64,000 nt of DNA from CAZUDI01 sp964618975. GTDB taxonomy: Bacteria > Desulfobacterota > Desulfomonilia > UBA1062. The stretch is from NCBI GenBank assembly GCA_964618975.1, contig CAZUDI010000001.1, positions 199,791-263,790 on the forward strand, given 5' to 3'. How positions within the stretch are numbered: the first letter of the stretch is position 1; each line of letters begins with the position of its first letter. Made by a program: the position numbers and the translations under genes. A model generated the notes under the pieces. That model made no database searches, was not told where the DNA came from, and saw only the letters and a list, made by a program, of their open reading frames with translations. Positions 9,701 through 17,661 of the stretch are shown here, piece by piece.

Positions 9701-9993
9701 CCGCCGCCGAAGACCTTGATATAGGAACACCCCTGCTCCCGGAGCAGGTCGATGAGGTAGGTGAAGAACTCCATGTGACCGCCCTGATACGAGCTCAGGG
9801 CAATGGCATGCACCCCTTCCTGGATGGCGGCGTTCACGATCTCACCCACACCCCGGTTATGGCCGAGGTGGATCACCTCGGCCCCGGCATCCTGCAGTAG
9901 GCGGCGCATGATATTGATGGAGGCATCGTGCCCGTCAAAGAGGGATGCCGCGGTGACGAACCGCAGGGGTTCCCTGTGCAGCTTCTTATGCAT
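6751..9993 (-). CDS. icmF: IcmF, fused isobutyryl-CoA mutase with built-in G-protein chaperone
   Basis: 1080 residues, full length for IcmF. Residues 1-140 are the B12-binding domain, with the cobalt-ligand motif DGHDASIN (His22) and FGGGGGVI. Residues about 195-400 are the MeaB/MeaI-type GTPase, P-loop GITGTGGSGKSS at 199-210. Residues about 540-1080 are the mutase barrel (YAGFDLCSPNTSVSM, TINGPAP, QTSGRSLHSREIQFND, NSLHTNAYDEA). The fused layout and the Phe in YAGFDLC separate it from methylmalonyl-CoA mutase. The likely reaction is isobutyryl-CoA to n-butyryl-CoA, though some relatives act on isovaleryl- or pivalyl-CoA. AAGGAGATGCGAGG precedes the ATG. With cobO downstream and acyl-CoA ligases upstream it suggests branched short-chain acid metabolism. 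Confidence 0.93.
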   Translation of the reverse strand: MHKKLHREPLRFVTAASLFDGHDASINIMRRLLQDAGAEVIHLGHNRGVGEIVNAAIQEGVHAIALSSYQGGHMEFFTYLIDLLREQGCSYIKVFGGGGGVIVPEEIRELEAYGVTKIYSPEDGRRMGLKGMIDHMLKEAASVSLPALNGNVARLQGRDSVVVSRYISLAESGAQGGGGAFDELRPRLKRHARKKPVVGITGTGGSGKSSLIDELIRRFLIHYPDKSLAVVSVDPSRSKSGGALLGDRIRMNAINDKRVFMRSMATRASGGELSAAIGDVLLVLQATNYDLIIVETSGIGQGDAAIAGISDVSVYVMTSEYGAPSQLEKVDMLDFADIVAINKFENKGAQDALRDVRKQYMRNHDLFDTPPDELPIFGTVASRFDDPGVDRVFVGLLRTLKEKGLVTWEVTDAAPYREDAARAGIVPEGRQQYLREIASAVRAYHQHTETAASRIRRVAALKEALEDTANEESRAVLKREISRAERHELPADRELMGAWYRRVRRYAAKNFTYEVRGLKLTVPLVRESLSGLEIPRVALPGYRDEGELYRWLRRENLPGVFPFTAGVFPFKRDWEDPKRQFAGEGGPERTNRRFHYLCRDDEAKRLSTAFDSVTLYGQDPDDRPDIFGKIGESGVSVCTLDDMRKLYAGFDLCSPNTSVSMTINGPAPIMTAMFFNTAIDQQLDAFREQTGREPTAAEVSEIRERVLRSVRGTVQADILKEDQGQNTCILSTEFALRMMGDIQEYFIAHGVENFYSVSISGYHIAEAGANPISQLAFTLANGFTYVEYYRSRGMGVGDFAKNFSFFFSSGMDPEYSVLARVARRIWAIALREVYGADERSQKLKCHVQTSGRSLHSREIQFNDIRTTLQALTALSDNCNSLHTNAYDEAITTPTEESVRRAMAIQMIINHEFGPSKNENPAQGSFFMEWLTDAVEEAVLQEFERLSDRKGVLGAMETHYQRGKIQEESLHYEHLKHSARLPIIGVNTFLVPGDKAADGEGACGVQLTRASREEKQSQLEGLRDFQARHCEEAPPVLARLKEVASLGGNIFEELMTTVRYASLGQITQALFEVGGQYRRNM

Positions 9994-10082
9994 CCTCGCA
10001 TCTCCTTATCTCAGTTGTAGCGTCTCCCCCTCAGGCGGGGGCGGCGTCCATGACAGTCAAGGTTCTCTAATCTAGTGAATAG

Positions 10083-11747
10083 TCAAACGGATTGCAATTT
10101 CTTTTTGATGTCCTCGCGCAGGAGATTCTTGAGGATCTTGCCCACGGGGTTGCGCGGGATGGCATCGATTATCTCGAGCCGTTCCGGCAGCTTATAAACG
10201 GCAACCCCCTTCTCCTGCATAAAGGACGTGATGTCCTCCAGCGTAAGCTCCCTGGAATCCACCGTCACCACGTAGACACAAACCCTTTCCCCGAGGCGTT
10301 CGTCCGGCATGGCGACCGCGGCCACATCCTGGATGCCGGGATGCTCCAGCAGCAGGTTCTCGACCCCCTGGGCCGAGATGTTGAAGCCCCCGCGGATGAT
10401 GATGTCCTTGGCGCGGTCGTAGAAGCTGATGAAGTCCCCGTCGATGATCCGGAAAAAGTCCCCGGTGTGGAAGAATCCTTCGTTATCGAAGGCCTTCTGG
10501 TTGAGATCGGGCCGCCGGAAATAGCCGGACATGGTGTTGGGCCCCCGGTAGATGAGCTCGCCCACGCTGCCCTCCTCGCTGAGCTCCTCCCCGCTCACGG
10601 GGTCGATAATCCTGGCCTGGCCCGCCATGGCGGCCTGAGCCTTCCAGTGCGTCCCCGGTTTGCCGTAGTGCGGAAAACCCTCGATCCGGCGCTTGAGGTC
10701 GGGCGAATCCAGGGCCCCCGACACCATGCCCGTGCCCTCGTTCATGCCCCAGATGTTGCCGATCTCGATTGCCCAGCGGCGTTCGAACTCGCTGGCCGAC
10801 CACAGCGAGGGCGGCGCCCCGCCGATGGTGATGGAGCGTACGTGGCTCAGATCGAACTGGTCGACGAGGGGGTGTTTGGCGATGGCGTTGACCACGGCCG
10901 GCACGAGCAGGGTGTAGTTGATGCGCTCCTCGATCATCTGCGTCAGCCATACCACGGGGTCGAAGGGATGGTGCAGCACGAAGGTGCCGCCGGCGATCAG
11001 CCAGGGGATGAAGGTGGTGCCCACCGAGGCCATGTTGACCAGCGGTCCGGCGGTCAGGAGACGCTCCCCCGCTCGGATGCCGGTCAGTTCGATCTCCAGG
11101 GTTCCGGTGAAGATCCAGTTGTTGTGACTCAGGGGGCAGCCCTTGGGCTCGGCCTCGGTGCCCGAGGTCCAGCATAGGGTGAAGATGTCGTTGGCATCGA
11201 GCTCCACGGCGCCTTCCCCTCCCGCTGGGGCCCTGCGGGACAGGGCGCGGATCTCCTCCAGGCCGAGGACCCGCTCCAGGCCACTGCAGGCCGCCTGGAG
11301 CCTGGCCCCCAGTTCCAGGTGATCGAAGCCGTGGAAATCCCCGCTCGTGATATAGAAACGGGCCCCGGTGATCTGAGCGATATAGCGCAGCTCCGAGAAG
11401 CGCCACTGCATGGGCACCGGGGAGATGAGCCCCCCGGCCCTGGCGATGGCCAGATAGAGCATGGCGAGTTCCCAGCAGTTCGGCAGCTGCACCAGGACGA
11501 TGTCATCCTTTGTGAGCCCCAGGCCCATCAGGCCCTCGGCCGTGGCCTCCACGGCGCGCCAGAGTTCCCGATAGGTGAGCTTTTCCGGCTCATAGCCGGT
11601 CAGTTGCCCCTTGTTGGGCGGATCTAGCAGACAGGGTGTCTCCGGCTGCGCCTCGACGTGCCCTCTCAGGCAGTCGAGCAGGGTCTTCTGACCCCACCAG
11701 CCCTCCCTGGTATAGCGATCGATGCGCTCCTGTGTGTCCAGAATCAT
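10083..11747 (-). CDS. AMP-forming acyl-CoA ligase
   Basis: 554 residues of the adenylate-forming family. Motif A3 reads WTSGTEAEPKGCPLSH, A5 WGMNEGTGM, A7 FFHTGDFF, A8 DIIIRGGFNISAQGVE, and the catalytic Lys is in RNPVGKILKN. It activates a carboxylic acid with ATP and CoA. The substrate is not readable; the general type includes cyclohexanecarboxylate and medium-chain ligases. GGAGG stands 8 bases before the ATG. It lies 89 bp upstream of icmF on the same strand and may share its transcript, which would make a branched or alicyclic acid a reasonable substrate. Confidence 0.85.
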   Translation of the reverse strand: MILDTQERIDRYTREGWWGQKTLLDCLRGHVEAQPETPCLLDPPNKGQLTGYEPEKLTYRELWRAVEATAEGLMGLGLTKDDIVLVQLPNCWELAMLYLAIARAGGLISPVPMQWRFSELRYIAQITGARFYITSGDFHGFDHLELGARLQAACSGLERVLGLEEIRALSRRAPAGGEGAVELDANDIFTLCWTSGTEAEPKGCPLSHNNWIFTGTLEIELTGIRAGERLLTAGPLVNMASVGTTFIPWLIAGGTFVLHHPFDPVVWLTQMIEERINYTLLVPAVVNAIAKHPLVDQFDLSHVRSITIGGAPPSLWSASEFERRWAIEIGNIWGMNEGTGMVSGALDSPDLKRRIEGFPHYGKPGTHWKAQAAMAGQARIIDPVSGEELSEEGSVGELIYRGPNTMSGYFRRPDLNQKAFDNEGFFHTGDFFRIIDGDFISFYDRAKDIIIRGGFNISAQGVENLLLEHPGIQDVAAVAMPDERLGERVCVYVVTVDSRELTLEDITSFMQEKGVAVYKLPERLEIIDAIPRNPVGKILKNLLREDIKKKLQSV

Positions 11748-12039
11748 ATCCTATCCCTCCCTTTCACTGCATTGCTCCGCCCGTACCGCACGCGCGGGAA
11801 CATATCATCCATCACAGTCGCAAAACACTGCAGCGGGCATCACCTGCACGCCACTGACGTCCTTTATTTGCGATAGTGAAACCTGCACCTCACCCACCCG
11901 CAAGGCCATCTCCCCATCCGGCATGATCGAAAGGGAACGAGGGGGATCAAGCCTCCCGATGTGCGCGCGGAGAAATCCCACCTTACCCTCGCCGCTGTCA
12001 GGGATCCCGAATCGCTAGGGATGTCCCGGGGATGGTCCC
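11748..12039. other. Intergenic region, no gene seen
   Basis: 292 bp between two ligase genes of the same strand. No coding frame, repeat copy or clear terminator was recognised. Confidence 0.5.
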
Positions 12040-13656
12040 TCAGACAAGCTTTCCCTGAGCATACAGATCCCGCAGCTCACGCTTGTTGAATTTTCCCACA
12101 CTGGTCTTGGGGATCTGATTGAGGAAAACGAAGGTATCCGGGATCCACCAGGCGGCCTTGACCTTGCCCTCCAGGAAGGATGTGAGCTCCTCGGCGGTCA
12201 GCGTCTGGCCGGGAATGGGCACCACACAGCCCAGGGGGCGCTCCTGCCACTTGGGGTGGGGAATACCGATCACGGCCGCCTCCATCACCTTGGGGTGCCC
12301 CATGATGGCGTTCTCCAGGTCCACCGACGAGATCCACTCCCCCCCGCTCTTGACGAGATCCTTGGTACGGTCGACCAGTCGCACATAACCCTCCTCATCG
12401 ATGCTGCCCACATCACCGGTATGCAGCCATCCCCCGGCGAAGGCCACCTTCGATCGCTCGGGGTCCTTGTAGTATTCGCTGGCGATCCAGGGCCCCCGCA
12501 GCAGGATCTCGCCCCACTCCTCGCCGTTCATCTGCACGTCCTCCCCGTGCTCGTTGACGATGCGCATCTCCAGGCCCACGGCCAGCAACCCGGCGCTGCT
12601 TCTGATATTGTAGATCTCCTCCATGGGCCAGTCACGCATGTAGCTCTTCTCCAGGGCCGCCATCACCAGGGGCGAGGTCTCGGTGGCCCCGTAGGCCTGC
12701 CGGATGGGGAAGTGGAACCTCTCGTTGAGGGCCTGCATGAGGGTGCGCGGACAGGCGGCCCCGCCGCTGGCAATCATGCGCAGGGTCGAGAAATCATGCC
12801 AGCCGCCCTTGTCCAGGTAGTCGTAAAGCATCAGCCAGATGGTCGGCACCCCGCAGGTGGCCGTGACCTTCTCCTCGGCGATCACGTGGCAGATCTTCTC
12901 CATGTTGAGGGTCTCCCGGCCCGGCAGCACCTGCTTGGCCCCCATCCCCACCGCCAGGAAAGGCATGCCCCAGGCATTGGCATGGAACATGGGGACGATG
13001 TGCAGCACGCAGTCTGCCTCCAGCACCCCGAAGGTGGCCCCGCCGGCATAGCTGTGGAGCACGATGCTGCGGTGGGAGTAGACCACCCCCTTGGGATCGC
13101 CGGTGGTGGCCGAGGTATAGCAGATCAGGGCCGGATCCCGCTCGTCGAGGTCTTCCGGAAAGTCGTACTCGTCCGGAAACTCATTGATCCATTCGTCGTA
13201 CAGGCGCACGTTCGTGAGTGTCGTCTGCGGTAGCTCGCCTTTCTGGGACAGGACGACGATCTGCTCCACGCTCGTGAGCTTGGGGGCAACGGCCTCCACC
13301 ACGAAGAGCAGATCCGCATCCACAAAGATGACCTTGTCCTCGGCGTGGTTGAGGATATAGGCCAGGTGGTGCTCCGGCAGCCGGAAATTCGCCGTGTGGA
13401 GCACGGCCCCCATACAGGGAACCCCGAAATAGAGCTCCAGGTGCCGGTGATCGTTCAGCGCCAGCGAGGCCACGCGGTCCTGGCGACGGACGCCGAGAGA
13501 CTCGAGCGCATTGGCCAGCCGGCAGACCCGGCGGTAATAGTCCGCATAGGTGTAGCGGAAGATCTCCTCCGGATAGACCGAGACGATCTCCTTCTTCGGA
13601 AAGAACCTGGCCGCCCTCAGGAGAAAGGATCTGAGGAGTAAGGGGTAATCCATCAT
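12040..13656 (-). CDS. AMP-forming fatty-acyl-CoA ligase (AlkK-like)
   Basis: 538 residues. Motifs: CYTSATTGDPKGVVYSHRS (A3), YGATETSPL (A5), WLHTGDVG (A7), DRTKDLVKSGGEWISSVDLE (A8) and the Lys in PKTSVGKFNKREL. The GEWISSVDLE pattern is typical of medium/long-chain AlkK-type ligases. It makes acyl-CoA for beta-oxidation. GGAGGT lies 7 bases before the ATG at 13656. It has its own promoter-like sequence upstream and is separated from the next ligase by 292 bp, so it need not be co-transcribed with icmF. Confidence 0.87.
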   Translation of the reverse strand: MMDYPLLLRSFLLRAARFFPKKEIVSVYPEEIFRYTYADYYRRVCRLANALESLGVRRQDRVASLALNDHRHLELYFGVPCMGAVLHTANFRLPEHHLAYILNHAEDKVIFVDADLLFVVEAVAPKLTSVEQIVVLSQKGELPQTTLTNVRLYDEWINEFPDEYDFPEDLDERDPALICYTSATTGDPKGVVYSHRSIVLHSYAGGATFGVLEADCVLHIVPMFHANAWGMPFLAVGMGAKQVLPGRETLNMEKICHVIAEEKVTATCGVPTIWLMLYDYLDKGGWHDFSTLRMIASGGAACPRTLMQALNERFHFPIRQAYGATETSPLVMAALEKSYMRDWPMEEIYNIRSSAGLLAVGLEMRIVNEHGEDVQMNGEEWGEILLRGPWIASEYYKDPERSKVAFAGGWLHTGDVGSIDEEGYVRLVDRTKDLVKSGGEWISSVDLENAIMGHPKVMEAAVIGIPHPKWQERPLGCVVPIPGQTLTAEELTSFLEGKVKAAWWIPDTFVFLNQIPKTSVGKFNKRELRDLYAQGKLV

Positions 13657-13711
13657 GTCTATGACCTCCTTTTGTTAGATTGAAAGCATTACATAGCAAG
13701 GTTTTCATTTG

Positions 13712-13739
13712 TTTATCATATTGTATGTTATTATGTCAA
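13712..13739 (-). promoter_or_regulatory. Sigma70-like promoter of the AlkK-like ligase
   Basis: On the minus strand TTGACA (13739-13734) is followed after 16 bases by GATAAA (13717-13712). It lies about 55 bp before the ligase start in a strikingly AT-rich stretch, the clearest -35 box in the window. The region 13740-13974 holds no supported gene. Confidence 0.5.
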
Positions 13740-13974
13740 GTCCATCCCTCACCCCCCCATCACCCCCGGTGAAGACGCCATCCTCCTCTTCGACGGCATC
13801 GACCAGGGTGTATCCCGGCGGGAGGGGCCTGCTGAAAGAACCGCGAACCTCCTCAGAGAGGATCGCTCGGACCGCGCCAGGAAAGGGGGCCTGCAGGGGG
13901 CTATCGAGCCCGGGGCAGGGCATGAACGAGAGGCCGGCCCTGGGCTCGCGGCGTGGGGTGAGATCTGGGGCGCT

Positions 13975-14517
13975 TCAGGGATTCAGCTCGGCAATCCCTT
14001 CCCGGATATTGTCGCGGATGAGCCCGAGGACCTCAGGGTGGTTCAGCGGTACCCCGCCAAGCCCCTCCCTAATCTCACGGGTGTCCAAGACAAAGCTCTG
14101 TCCGCCACGGGTATGGGTATAGACGAAGTCGGTCTGCGGGTTGCCGAGGATCAGGGCGGTCATGACTCCGGGGATGTCCCCCAGGGGCTGGCGGTCGATA
14201 TGCGAGTGACCGAAGACGGCCTGGATGCGTGTCCCCTGCGACGGAGAGGATTCGATGGTGAAGTGTCCCCCGGCCGCACGGGCGGCCTGTGAGAGCATGG
14301 GCAGCCCCAGACCGACCCTGCGCACCTTTTTGGTGGTATAGAAGGGATCCAGGGCCCTTTCAAGCGTTGCGGCGTCCATGCCGTCCCCGTTGTCCCGTAT
14401 CTCGAGGCTGAGCAGGTCCCGCTCAAGGTCCTCCGCCACCTCGATCTCCACCAGGGTGGCGTGGGCCCGGGATGAGTTTTCTGCGATATCGAGTAGATGC
14501 AGGGCAAGTTCCAGCAT
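13975..14517 (-). CDS. HATPase-domain protein without a phosphoacceptor domain
   Basis: 180 residues. A GHKL ATP-binding domain fills residues 1-115: N-box HLLDIAENSSRAHATLVEIE, G1 DNGDGMD and G2 GLGLPMLSQAARAAGG. About 65 residues without a recognised domain follow. There is no DHp or receiver domain, so it may act as an independent kinase or sensor in the manner of anti-sigma kinases. ATG at 14517 (GGAG 7 bases upstream) is preferred; it overlaps the stop of the PHP gene by a few bases, implying coupling. Last gene of the formate dehydrogenase cluster. Similar HATPase, PHP and DRTGG genes neighbour NADH-linked hydrogenase genes in other anaerobes. Confidence 0.75.
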   Translation of the reverse strand: MLELALHLLDIAENSSRAHATLVEIEVAEDLERDLLSLEIRDNGDGMDAATLERALDPFYTTKKVRRVGLGLPMLSQAARAAGGHFTIESSPSQGTRIQAVFGHSHIDRQPLGDIPGVMTALILGNPQTDFVYTHTRGGQSFVLDTREIREGLGGVPLNHPEVLGLIRDNIREGIAELNP

Positions 14518-14521
14518 ACCG

Positions 14522-15268
14522 CTACTCCATGATCCCTCGCCCCTCACGCCTGGCCAGGGCCATCCTCAGCTCCTGGAAACTCGGCTCACGCATGCGGATA
14601 CGGGTGCAGGCCGACCCCAGATCCTGGAGATAGTGGGCATCCGAGGAGGTCACAAAGGGATAGCTGGCCAGTTCCGGATAGCGCCTGCGGGCCTCCCTGA
14701 TTTCGAGGCGGGAGGATATCTCCAGGGCGTCAAACTTGACCCCCGGGGGCATGAATCCGAGCTGGGAAAGGACACTGAAGCTGGGGCGGTCGATGTGCGC
14801 CGCGAAAACAAGCCCGCCCAAGGCATGCACGCGCTGCTCGAGTTCCTCCAGGCCGAGGCCCGTGGCACCGATGAGCAGGCGCTCGTTGAGGCCCTCGACC
14901 TCATCCTGGGCGTTCACCACGGCCTGGACACCGAAGACATCCTCATCATTGAGACCCGGGAGATTGCGGTAGACGAGCCCCTGGAGTTCCTCAAGGGCCA
15001 GGGTATCTTCGAAGAGCGTCAGCAGGTGCACCTCTTCGAGCGAGGTGACCTCCATACCCGGGATTACCACCAACCCCGTATTCCGGGCGGCCTCCTGCAC
15101 ATAGCCCACATTTTCGCCCGAGTTGTGGTCGGTGACCGCCACAAGATCGAGGTGGCTGGCCAGGCAGGCCCTCACCAGGGCCGAGGGATACATGTCGAGG
15201 TCGCCACAGGGCGACAGGCAGGTATGGGTGTGCAGATTGCAGCGAAAGACCCTGAGCATGTCCGCCAT
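14522..15268 (-). CDS. PHP-domain metal-dependent phosphoesterase
   Basis: 248 residues. The PHP motifs are complete: CNLHTHTCLSPCGDLDM (HxH), AVTDHNSGEN, FAAHIDRPSFS and VTSSDAHYLQDLG, the metal ligands of a TrpH/YciV-like hydrolase. The substrate, perhaps a nucleotide, is unknown. ATG at 15268 follows GGGAGGGGAC; the longer frame to 15316 lacks such a site. It is in the co-directional run with the DRTGG and HATPase genes, which points to signalling rather than histidine synthesis. Confidence 0.8.
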   Translation of the reverse strand: MADMLRVFRCNLHTHTCLSPCGDLDMYPSALVRACLASHLDLVAVTDHNSGENVGYVQEAARNTGLVVIPGMEVTSLEEVHLLTLFEDTLALEELQGLVYRNLPGLNDEDVFGVQAVVNAQDEVEGLNERLLIGATGLGLEELEQRVHALGGLVFAAHIDRPSFSVLSQLGFMPPGVKFDALEISSRLEIREARRRYPELASYPFVTSSDAHYLQDLGSACTRIRMREPSFQELRMALARREGRGIME

Positions 15269-15326
15269 GTCCCCTCCCTGCCCTGCGCCGAAAGCGCCCC
15301 TGTGGAGCAGGGTCACACCCCAAGGA

Positions 15327-15671
15327 TCAAGGCGCCTTGGAGTGCAGCAACTGATAGATCCTGCCGGCGGTCTCGAACTCGGGCTCAGCGCTCACCAGGA
15401 TGGGAATGCCCTCCTGGGCGGCCTTGTCCAGGGTTTCCTTTTCCGGGAGCGCCCCCTGCACGATGGCGATGGCCGCGTGCTCCTTCAGGGAGGCCACCGC
15501 CACGATATTCTGGTGAACCTGTCGGGTGATCCAGACATCACCGGCCGAGCTGTTCGCCATGACATCGCTGAGGAGATCCCCGGCGTACCCTCCGGAGAAC
15601 TCCCGCGTGAGATTTTCCCAGCAGCACTTACACTGCAATCCGAGCACCTCGACGAGCGTCTCCAGTTTCAT
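15327..15671 (-). CDS. DRTGG-domain protein
   Basis: 114 residues resembling the DRTGG fold, which also occurs beside CBS domains and in phosphotransacetylase. Seen here: GGYAGDLLSDVMANSSAGDVW, then alternating beta/alpha sequence to PILVSAEPEFETAGRIYQLL. A Cys pair, CKCCWE, lies near residue 15. Its biochemical function is not known. It overlaps the preceding HATPase gene by 4 bases (ATGA), a sign of coupled translation. It is a paralogue of the gene at 16122-16502. Confidence 0.7.
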   Translation of the reverse strand: MKLETLVEVLGLQCKCCWENLTREFSGGYAGDLLSDVMANSSAGDVWITRQVHQNIVAVASLKEHAAIAIVQGALPEKETLDKAAQEGIPILVSAEPEFETAGRIYQLLHSKAP

Positions 15672-16150
15672 TGTTTCCCCTCTTCACCGCTCGGAGGTAC
15701 GCCGCCGATGCGGATGACGCTCCTGAGGCGCGTCCCCTTGTTGACCTCGGAGCTGATCTCGAACACATCGGAGAACTTCTTGATGTTGGCCAGCCCCATG
15801 CCGGCCCCGAAACCCATCTCACGGATCGTATCGTCCGCCGTGGAATATCCCTCCTGCTGAGCCAGTTCGATATCGGGGATCCCCTGACCCCGGTCGATGG
15901 CCTCGATCACTACCTCTTCACGGCTGACATGGTAGTGGATCGTCCCCTGATCGGCATAGGAGATAATATTAACCTCGGCCTCGAAGGTGACCACCGCCAC
16001 CTTGCGTACGACCTTTTCGGGAATTCCCTTGGCTAGCAAGGCCTTCTTGATCTCGGAGGAGACCATTCCGGCGTCCTCGAAGCCCCTTCCCCAGACCGGG
16101 AAGCTGCCGCCGAATCCTTCCTTACATGCCGCAAGTCTTGTCTTCAGCAC
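15668..16150 (-). CDS. Anti-sigma-factor-like Ser/Thr kinase (HATPase)
   Basis: 160 residues. The RsbW/SpoIIAB-type ATP-binding fold is seen: GRGFEDAGMVSSEIKKALLAKGI, VVTFEAEVNIISYA (N-box with Glu and Asn), EAIDRGQGIPD (G1) and GFGAGMGLANIKKFSD (G2). Such proteins either phosphorylate an antagonist or bind a regulator. The start at 16150 overlaps the preceding gene by 29 bp and its 3' end overlaps the next start by 4 bp. No partner sigma factor is nearby, so the target is open. Confidence 0.75.
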   Translation of the reverse strand: MLKTRLAACKEGFGGSFPVWGRGFEDAGMVSSEIKKALLAKGIPEKVVRKVAVVTFEAEVNIISYADQGTIHYHVSREEVVIEAIDRGQGIPDIELAQQEGYSTADDTIREMGFGAGMGLANIKKFSDVFEISSEVNKGTRLRSVIRIGGVPPSGEEGKQ

Positions 16151-16502
16151 AGACCTCCCGGATACACCCCTTGATCCCCTGCTGGTAGAGCCGGCCGCAG
16201 GTCTCGAAAAGTATATACTTTGTGCGCAGTAAGGGTATGCCCAGTTCGCGGGCGATCTCGATCGCCTGGTCCGAAGGCGTCTTGCCTCGGCAGATCAGGA
16301 TTGCTGCGATATCGAGAGCATAAGCTGTCCTGACAGATTGCGGTGTAGTGAGCCCGGTGATGAGAAGGCACCCGGAGCGGGCAAAGGCGAGCACATCGCT
16401 CATTAGATCGGCCCCGAAGGCGGTGTTGACCTCCATGCCGAGTTTCTCGTGCCCGATGATTACTTCCGCATCCAATAATTCCCTGATCTCATCCAGTTGC
16501 AT
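16122..16502 (-). CDS. DRTGG-domain protein (second paralogue)
   Basis: 126 residues. It is similar in layout to the 15327-15671 product: EVNTAFGADLMSDVLAFARSG matches EFSGGYAGDLLSDVMANSSAG, and PLLRTKYILFETCGRLYQQG matches the other C-terminus. It ends with a Cys-bearing tail (GCIREVCAEDKTCGM). First gene of the putative regulatory set, 265 bp after the formate channel, so it may belong to the same transcript or have its own promoter. Confidence 0.7.
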   Translation of the reverse strand: MQLDEIRELLDAEVIIGHEKLGMEVNTAFGADLMSDVLAFARSGCLLITGLTTPQSVRTAYALDIAAILICRGKTPSDQAIEIARELGIPLLRTKYILFETCGRLYQQGIKGCIREVCAEDKTCGM

Positions 16503-16719
16503 ATCTTCCCATCCACGGCATTATGCCTTGTGGATAGCATGTGCCTTAAGGGACTGTCAACACGATCCGTCCGCGGGTGAGACAGTGCGTGACCATATTC
16601 GGGCCAAGCCCTGCCCCGTATCATAATAATGCGGGCATGTCAGCAAGCACACCGTGCCAGCACCCTCACCTGGCGACCCCCCCATCGTTCATGCGGGTTT
16701 CTTCAGGATCAAGGTGCCG

Positions 16720-16762
16720 CACCGAGGGCTCACCGCCCCTATCGGACGGGGAGCCCTCGGTG
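16720..16762 (-). terminator. Hairpin just after the formate channel gene
   Basis: CACCGAGGGCTC and GAGCCCTCGGTG form a perfect 12-bp stem over a 19-base loop, 5 bp after the focA-like stop. No clear T-run follows. It may be an attenuator that reduces read-through into the DRTGG/HATPase genes, or a processing site. Confidence 0.55.
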
Positions 16763-16767
16763 AAATC

Positions 16768-17652
16768 CTATTCCTTACATTCGGGTTTGGGAAGCTGGTT
16801 CACAAACACCATGAAGTAGGCCAGCCCCACAAAAATGGCGCCGCCCACGATGTTCCCGAGGGTGACCGGGATGAGGTTGTTGATGAAGAATCCGCCCCAG
16901 GTCAGGGCATCCGCCTTGGCGCCCAGCGCGGTGACCGCACCGGCCATGGCGGCATCACCCTTGAGTACAATACCCATGGGGATGAAGTACATGTTGGCCA
17001 CGCAATGCTCAAACCCTGAGGCCACAAAGGCCATGATGGGGAAAAAGATGCCGAAAATCTTGCCGACCACGTCCTGGGCGGCAAAGGCCAGCCACACGGC
17101 CAGACACACGAGCCAGTTACAGCCGATGGCACGATAGAAGGCCGCACTCCAGGAGAGGTTCACCTTGCCGGCCGCGATGTTGATGGCGGTGGTCCCTACT
17201 GCCTCGCCCCCGGTGTGCCACAGACCGCTCTTGTACATGATGTAAACCAAGAGCAGCGAGCCGATGAGGTTGGCAATGAAGACCACGACCCAGTTGTACA
17301 GCAGACCCGGGGTGGTCAGCCTCCCGCAGGACAGACCGATGGTCATGAGGTTGTTGCCCGTGAAAAGCTCGGCCCCGCCGATCACCACCAACATGAGGCC
17401 GACGGAGAAGACCGCGCCCCCCATGAACTTGGACATGCCGAGTCCGAGCTTGTCGGCCGTACCCGTAACAACCATGGTGCAGAGCTCGGCTCCGAAGGCG
17501 ATGTAGCATCCCGCAAAGATACCCAGGATGAGCATCTGGAGAAACGGAAGATTCGCCTTGGTCTTCCCTGCATTCGCCACTGCCTCTGCAACCTGCGCCG
17601 GTGTGTTAAAGCCCATATAATCTCCTCCTATTTCTTTATTACTTCTACTCAT
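16768..17652 (-). CDS. Formate/nitrite-type channel (FocA-like)
   Basis: 294 residues, about six membrane helices. Family features are CTMVVTGTADKLGLGMSKFMGGAVFSVG, GAELFTGNN and NWLVCLAVWLAFAAQD, and the loop GFEHCVANMYFIPMGI contains the central His. FNT channels pass formate, nitrite or hydrosulfide; the gene begins 9 bp after the formate dehydrogenase alpha gene, so formate is by far the likeliest. AGGAGGAGATTAT precedes the ATG. It would bring in formate or release it, matching either direction of the dehydrogenase. Confidence 0.88.
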   Translation of the reverse strand: MSRSNKEIGGDYMGFNTPAQVAEAVANAGKTKANLPFLQMLILGIFAGCYIAFGAELCTMVVTGTADKLGLGMSKFMGGAVFSVGLMLVVIGGAELFTGNNLMTIGLSCGRLTTPGLLYNWVVVFIANLIGSLLLVYIMYKSGLWHTGGEAVGTTAINIAAGKVNLSWSAAFYRAIGCNWLVCLAVWLAFAAQDVVGKIFGIFFPIMAFVASGFEHCVANMYFIPMGIVLKGDAAMAGAVTALGAKADALTWGGFFINNLIPVTLGNIVGGAIFVGLAYFMVFVNQLPKPECKE

Positions 17653-17661
17653 TCTCTCTGA

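Noticed and set aside
13705..13923. 72-codon minus-strand frame upstream of the AlkK-like ligase
   Set aside because: It overlaps the best promoter in the region, has no ribosome site and no family likeness.
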